Assembly (NCBI GenBank): GCA_023614405.1
Contig: CM042688.1
Coordinates: forward strand, 377,195,331-377,259,330
Direction of reading: 5' to 3'
DNA from: Avena insularis
Lineage: Eukaryota > Streptophyta > Magnoliopsida > Poales > Poaceae
Length of the DNA stretch: 64,000 nt
Part shown: positions 58,735-64,000 of the stretch, one piece after another
Layout: the number at the start of each line of letters is the position of its first letter
Position numbering within the stretch: position 1 is the first letter of the stretch
Program-made: the position numbers and the translations under genes
Notes under the pieces: model-generated
Database searches by the model: none
What the model saw: the letters and a program-made list of their open reading frames with translations, nothing else
What the model was told of the DNA's origin: nothing

Positions 58735-58809
58735 CTGGCAGCTCAGTTGAAGCAAGTGATGGATCTGGGTAGTGCTCCTGGTTCTCTTGATATATCCCCT
58801 GCTCAGCGT
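58735..58809 (-). other. Exon-like block E2, G-D LTR (75 bp)
   Basis: Acceptor TTCTTCTTCGAATAG, then AC and an open frame AEQGIYQENQEHYPDPSLAS plus TELP, one base left over, then the GC-type donor CAG|GCAAGC. Phase, length class and both splice-like borders match the blocks in the unrelated LTRs of G-A, G-B and G-C. Confidence 0.5.
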
Positions 58810-61800
58810 CTATTCGAAGAAGAACCAAACAAACAAGGGCCAACATAAATAAAGAGCACAAGCATATGAATAAAGTGCATCAAGCAAACAATCATGCCAT
58901 GATGAATGATGCACAATTTGCATGGCAATAAGGTAGCATGGCAAGGGTGAGGTGTGGAACACAAGAATAAGCCATTTTATTTAGTTTTGGCCCCATTTTA
59001 TTTCCATTTTAGTTGCTGTCCACATTATATTTATATGATGCATGCTTCAATTCAAACCATGGAATGCATAAACAGAAAGGTCTCGTCGAGCTAATCATTT
59101 TAGACATATCATTTGTTGAATTTGGAGTTATAAAACAAAAGTTATTAATTATTTAAGTCAAAAGGGCAATTTGTTGTAATTTAAATAAACTTGGAAAATA
59201 AAGTGTTCAAAATATATTTTAGATGTCATATTTGAATTCCTCACATTTTTCTGATTTGAAAACATATATTATTTGTATTAATTGGATTAATATTTTAAAA
59301 GTTATTTAAAAACAGAAATAAATTTGAATTTGAATTAATTTGGAAAAGATTTGAATTTAAACAGATAGACTGAATTACTTTTTATACCTAGACAGACTCA
59401 GCCACTACCGCTGACGGGTGGGGCCAAGGTGACTCAGCAAAACAGCGCACAGAAAAGGTTTTGTCACCGCTGGTTGAGCTAGCCCTAGAGGATGACAGGT
59501 GGGGCCACCGACTTGAGCCTGTGACAATGGCGACCTGTGGGTGCCACGCGTGAGGGAGCGCGAGTTGAGTACCGAAGCGGGGGCTCTTTTGCAAGTTTGC
59601 TCGGCGGCGACTGGTGGGCCAAAGCGTCATGGAGTTAAGCGTAAAAACTAGCAGGGGGTTAAGCGGAAAAAGTCCACAGCCGTACTGTGGATCTTCTCTG
59701 CCTCGAGCGACAGGTCGATGCGCAGCAGGGCGCGGGGCGCGGCGCGCGGGATCGAACCCGGGCCGTTGCAGGCGCGCGCGCAGAGGCAGAGCCACTACGG
59801 TGGCTCGGGCTAGGTGTCCGCTAGAGGTTGGGGCCTAGCTAGGGTTTCTGCGCGCTGCGAGGCAGACGCCGCGCCCGACGCCTGATGGCCATTCGTCGGA
59901 TGGTCCAGCGCGACCAGGGCAAGGATGCGACGGCGAGGATGTCAGGGGGGTAGGGTAGCTCACCGAGAGGTGGTTGACGTGGTCGGAACGGGCAGGGGAG
60001 CAGGCGATCGACGAGGATGCAGACGGCCGGCTCGGGTTAGGGTTTCGGGGAGGCGCGTCGGTACTGGCGGCTCCGGTGCTCCTCTTCGTCGATGGTGTGT
60101 ACGAAGCGTCGTTGGTCACCGTGAGCTTCCCGACAACTGGAGCCACGGGCTGGTTCGTGTTGAGGAGAAGGAGGCCGACGGTGGCCGGCGTCGGGGGTAG
60201 ACGGGGGCAGGGGAAGGCAGGGAGAGAGGGGACGGCCTGGGGTGGGTCTGGGGTGGTCTCATGAGGCAGAGAGGCGGGGATAAGCCGAGGAAGGGAGAGG
60301 CTGCCGTGGGGAGGAGTGTGGATGCACAGGTGGCTCGGGCTCGGTTTCTCTACCTCTCCTCTCGTGCTCTGGGCGGGCCGGAGGGAGGGCTGGGCGGGAG
60401 GCTGGTAGCTGGGTGCGTGCAGGTGGGGTAGGGTGAGGCCAGGAGGGAGGCTCGGGTAGAGGGGCCCTTCTTGGCAGAGAGAGCGAGGGGGAGGTGTGGC
60501 ATGGAGCTCGGGCTAGGGTTGGGAACTAGGCTCGGGTAGAGAGGGGTATGGCTCGGGGTAGTGGTTAGGTGGCCCAGGGTGGCCAGCTAGGTGAGAGAGA
60601 GGGGGAGGCCGAGAGAGAGAGGTGGTGGTTACTTAGGGTTAGGGTTTAGCTAGATGGGGGTGATGGGTTTAGATTAGGTGTGGGGGGGGGTTATGGTGAT
60701 GAAGGGTGGATGATAAGAGTGACACCTAGATAGAGGTTAGGAGAGAAGGGGTGGTGGTTAGGGTTTTAGAAGCTTGAAAACTCCAAACTAGATCAAGCAC
60801 AAACATGTGGGGAGAGAGAGAAAGATGAGGGGAGAGATGGTATGGTGAGATGGGGTAGGTGATAGTCTAGGGATTAAAGAGAGAGAGATATGGTTCTCCT
60901 TTTTGGCAAGCTCAAGCAACCACATCATACCCAAGCTAGACCAAAAAGAGGGAAAGGTGGGGGGTATGGTTTTAAGCAAGATCAAATTAAGATCAAGCTA
61001 AAAGGAGGGAGAGATAGATGAGAGATGGCATGATCCATCCAAAACAAGTAAAATCCAAATGACAAGCAAAAGATGTACTTGCATGGCCCATGCAACTATT
61101 TAATGCCATGTTGATTCTTGTGAAGACAAAATTAATACATGTCATTATTATGATGCATTCCCAAAATTGGAGTAAGGCCCAAGCAAAAGAATCTAGAAAG
61201 AATTCCAAGTGGAATAGATGGAGATAGCCATGTTTGAAATAGAATGGAACATGCTAGTGTGTATGTTCCACTAGATGATCAATAGTCCCAAAATATTCCA
61301 ACATTAGCATCATTCCATGATAATCCAAATGGAAGCTAGGAGAATGGGTCCCACTCACAAGGCAGGAAAAGGTGGCCATGTGGCTCTCATAAACCACTAT
61401 TGTGAAAACAACATGATGCTAAGATGAGAGCATGTGGTAAAAGAATTGGATCCATCACAACCCACATGAGCTAGAGGTAAAACCAATAAGTGCCAAACTC
61501 ATATTTTGTTGGATGGTGGGATTATAAGGTGGTGAAAGAAAAGGTGGTGGAGTTAATAAGAGATATGCCCCCAATTCAACTTGGGCATTTAAACAATATA
61601 TCAAGAGCCAAATACAATATCAAGAGGCAAATGCAAATAATAATGCATATGAGATAAGAACCAAACAAGAAGGGGTTTGATATGATGCTCAAATGCAAGG
61701 AGGCATGATGACATGAGCATGATATAATGATGATGCAACAATTATATATTTGAAGTAGCCATTATATTACTAGACCAAGTAGCATTACAATTGTTAGACA

Positions 61801-61814
61801 ATTGGGATGCTACA

Positions 61815-61830
61815 ACTCTCCCCCACTAAA
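61815..61830 (-). other. G-D polypurine tract
   Basis: On the minus strand TTAGTGGGGGAGAGT directly precedes the LTR start TGTAGC. Confidence 0.65.
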
Positions 61831-61851
61831 CAGGAATCTCGCCCCGAGATT

Positions 61852-62747
61852 CTAGGAAGAAGAAGACACAAAGAGGGTAGGATACTTGGCACTGAGCTCA
61901 TCTTCACGTTCCCAAGTGGCTTCATCAACGGAATGGTGCGACCACTGCACCTTGCAGAACTTGATGGACTTGTTGCGAGTCCTTCTTTCTGCGACTTCAA
62001 GGATTTTTGTGGGGTGTTCTTGATAAGACAGGTCTTCTTGGAGATTGATAAGCTCATGGTCCACGGTCCTGCCGGGATCCTTGAAGCACTTCTTGAGCTG
62101 AGAGATGTGGAAAACATCATGGACCTTGAGTTTTTCCGGGAGCTCAAGAGCATAAGCAACTTCTCCTCTTCTTCCACGAACTTTGAAGGGACCGATGTAT
62201 CTAGGAGCCAGCTTTCCTTTGATACCAAAACGGTGCGTGCCTCTCATGGGAGTGACACGAAGGTGAGATCACCAGGGACATACTCCATGTTCGTGTGCTT
62301 CCTGTCATAATTGCTCTTCTGGCGACTTTGAGCAATCCTCAGATTTTCGAGAATGATGTGAACCTTCTCCTCCGCTTGAGTCACAATGTCAGGGCCAAAC
62401 AACATTCTTTCTCCTACACCCGACCAACCAATCGGAGTTCTGCATTTGCGACCATAGAGAGCCTCAAATGGTGCCATCTTTAGACTTTTCTGGAAGCTAT
62501 TGTTGTAAGAGAACTCAGCATAAGGAAGACATTCTTCCCACTTCATGCCAAAAGAGATGACGCAAGCACGAAGCATATCCTCCAGAATCTGATTGATCCT
62601 TTCAACTTGTCCTTGCGACTGAGGGTGGTAAGCTGTGCTGAAGTTCAACTTTGTTCCCAAAGCATTTTGGAAACTCTCCCAGAACTTGGAAGTGAAGATG
62701 CTTCCACGGTCTGAACTGATCTCGAGAGGAACCCCATACAGAGACAA
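61852..62747 (-). pseudogene. G-D integrase C-terminal half and chromodomain-like tail
   Basis: Two overlapping frames on the minus strand. The first (62747-62244) has SSDRGSIFTSKFW (second catalytic Asp), the catalytic Glu in GQVERINQ, and MAPFEALYGRKCRTP. A shift near 62245 leads to KLAPRYIGPFKV (GPY/F motif) and VDEATWEREDEL near the C-terminus, the chromodomain-type ending. One frameshift makes the copy inactive unless it is a sequencing error. Confidence 0.8.
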
Positions 62748-63324
62748 TTACATTGATATAGAGCTCCGCCAACTGAATTGCAGAAATGGTTTCCTTGACG
62801 GGGAAGAAGTGAGCCACTTTAGAAAGCCTGTCAATGACAACAAAGATTGCATTGTTGCCCTTCTGCGACCTCGGAAAACCAGTGATGAAGTCCATCTCTA
62901 CTTTCTCCCATTTCCATTCCGGGGGTTTCAATGGTTGTAGGAGACCGGAAAGTTTCTGATGAACAGCTTTCACTCTACGGCAGACATCACACTCCGAGAC
63001 ATACTTGGCACAATATCTTTTCAAACCAGGCCACCAATATTGTGTTTTCAAGTCCATGTACATCTTTGTGCTGCCAGGGTGGATAGAAAGAACAGAATCA
63101 TGCGCCTCCTTGAGAACTTGCTCTCTCAAACCCGGATAGTTCGGAACAAACATCCGATGTTCAAAGAAAAGCGTGCCTTGATCATCGACGTGGAAGGACT
63201 CATACTTCGGAAGCTGAATCCTGGAGATGATCTTTCTTGTGTACGGATCACCAAGCTGAGAAGAGCGAACCTTTTCTTCCAAGAGAGGTGTTGCTAGAAG
63301 GTTCAGGAGATACCCTTGTTCCAC
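62602..63324 (-). pseudogene. G-D integrase N-terminal half
   Basis: The zinc-binding region (HDSVLSIHPGSTKMYMDL ... CDVCRRVKAVH) is followed by the core start VEMDFITGFP with the first catalytic Asp and [14 protein letters not shown]. The frame leaves homology after NVIVSVWGSSRDQ, where a shift of frame near 62745 joins the next segment. Confidence 0.8.
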
Positions 63325-64000
63325 AATTTCGTGTTGAGTGACGGAATTCCTCGCACAAGAGAGGCTGTTGTTCTTCCATCATGAGGTTGTTGACATAAGC
63401 TTTGCGGCTGAGAGCATCTGCCATAACATTAGCTTTGCCCGGAGTGTAGTTGATGGTCAAATCGAAGTCATTGATTGCTTCAATCCATCTCCTTTGCCTA
63501 AGGTTGAGATCAGGCTGAGTAAAGATATACTTCAGACTCTTGTGATCAGAAAAGATCTCACAACGGTTGCCAAGCAAGTAGTGCCTCCATACTTTCAAAG
63601 CAAAGACAACTGCTGCGAGCTCGAGGTCATGTGTAGGATAGTTGATCTCATGCGTCTTCAACTGACGAGAGGCATAAGCAACAACTTGTTTTTCTTGCAT
63701 AAGGACCGCACCCAATCCGTGCAAAGAGGCGTCACAGAATATCTGAAACGGCTTGGATGTATCCGGAGGAACCAAGACTGGTGTGGAAGTGAGCTTCTCT
63801 TTGAGTGTCTCAAAGCTTGCTTGACATGGAGGAGTCCAAAGGTATTTCTTGCCTTTCTTGAGGAGATCGGTAAGAGGCTTCGCTATCTTCGAAAAGTTCT
63901 GAACGAAGCGACGGCAATAACTAGCCAAACCAAGGAAGCTCCGCACTTCTTTGACATTAACAGGAGGAAGCCATTCAACAATTGTCTTCACAGTTTCCGG
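63248..64000 (-). pseudogene. G-D RT end and RNase H, partial at window edge
   Basis: Starts beyond the window. It shows the RT connection [15 protein letters not shown] and RNase H with its acidic residues in [27 protein letters not shown] and MADALSRKA, all present. After LLCEEF the frame diverges (shift near 63320) and integrase continues in another frame. It is the youngest-looking coding sequence after G-B. Confidence 0.8.

Larger units (their letters stand above)
57010..61814 (-). repeat. G-D 3' LTR, 4.8 kb
   Basis: On the minus strand it starts TGTAGCATCCCAATTG and ends GAGGTAGTTACA. A GC-rich block covers 59400-60700 (plus-strand coordinates), with a donor-like CTCG|GTGAGC at 59963. 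E2 lies at 58735-58809, E3 at 57456-57529 and the shared motif CCGTGTCCGCGG at 57918-57929. Frames of up to 135 residues in the GC-rich block have no family signature. Its pair is not in the window, so boundaries rest on the TG..CA ends and the purine tract. Confidence 0.75.
57010..64000 (-). mobile_element. G-D: reverse-oriented chromovirus-like element, runs off the window
   Basis: Read on the minus strand: pol (64000 down to 61852), purine tract, then a 4.8-kb 3' LTR (61814 down to 57010). The element inserted in the leader of G-C; the left target site is TCTAC (57005-57009). Gag, protease, most of RT and the 5' LTR are outside. LTR sequence is largely unrelated to G-A/B/C, so it is a different family of the same broad type. 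Confidence 0.82.

Noticed and set aside
59740..59800. tRNA-like B-box (GGTTCGATCCC on the minus strand) in the G-D LTR
   Set aside because: Only the T-arm-like box is present; no A-box, acceptor stem or anticodon arm can be formed.
59388..60264. Several GC-rich frames of 74-135 residues
   Set aside because: They fall in the GC-rich block of the G-D LTR on both strands, with no family signature.
1..64000. CRISPR arrays, bacterial operons, toxin-antitoxin or phage systems
   Set aside because: All large features are plant retrotransposons; tandem repeats seen are diverged satellites or minisatellites without regular repeat-spacer structure.

Overview
The window is a stretch of repeat-rich plant nuclear DNA, most likely from a pooid grass (Triticeae or a relative). 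Every long coding trace belongs to LTR retrotransposons with grass-type LTRs, tRNA-type primer sites, polypurine tracts and 5-bp target duplications. I see no intact host gene, no tRNA or rRNA gene, no CRISPR array and nothing bacterial. Family labels such as Sabrina/WHAM-like, BARE/Angela-like and Tekay/Del-like chromovirus are by recognition only.

Layout. 1-4388 is an old AT-rich substrate: diverged tandem repeats of about 160-171 bp, short AGTTCAACC and AGTATAG repeats, a Stowaway-like MITE (1058-1151) and a Harbinger/Tourist-like element (2016-3478, TAA duplications). 4389-12536 is a complete non-autonomous gag-only retrotransposon, R1 (duplication ATATG, tRNA-Asp primer site). It sits at the very edge of a reverse-oriented solo LTR (12540-14718). 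14847-26331 is a decayed BARE/Angela-like Ty1-copia element, split in its leader by R2 (16889-22193, duplication ATACT), a deleted sister of R1.

From 26332 to the end is a nest of chromovirus-type Ty3-gypsy elements with very long LTRs (3.8-4.8 kb). G-A entered the copia RNase H region. G-B (30096-43697, duplication GTTAT) lies in G-A's 5' LTR. G-C (from 52924) lies in G-A's 3' LTR. G-D (from 57010, minus strand, running off the window) lies in G-C's leader. G-B is the best preserved: its gag-pol keeps one reading frame with five internal stop codons and intact catalytic residues in protease, RT, RNase H and integrase.

Most interesting signal. The long LTRs of G-A, G-B and G-C, and the very different LTR of G-D, share an exon-like series downstream of the promoter region. 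First comes a splice donor. Next is a 75-81 bp block, always a multiple of three, bounded by an ATAG acceptor and a rare GC-type donor (GCAAGC). Last is a terminal acidic and aromatic block ending in a stop codon. The two blocks are phase-compatible in all families. G-A and G-B also carry an unassigned ORF upstream of gag (coiled coil plus acidic tail), and both its start codon and the gag start codon directly follow acceptor-like sequences. Together these suggest a spliced, LTR-embedded small gene and a multi-transcript expression plan that I do not recognise from standard descriptions of chromoviruses.
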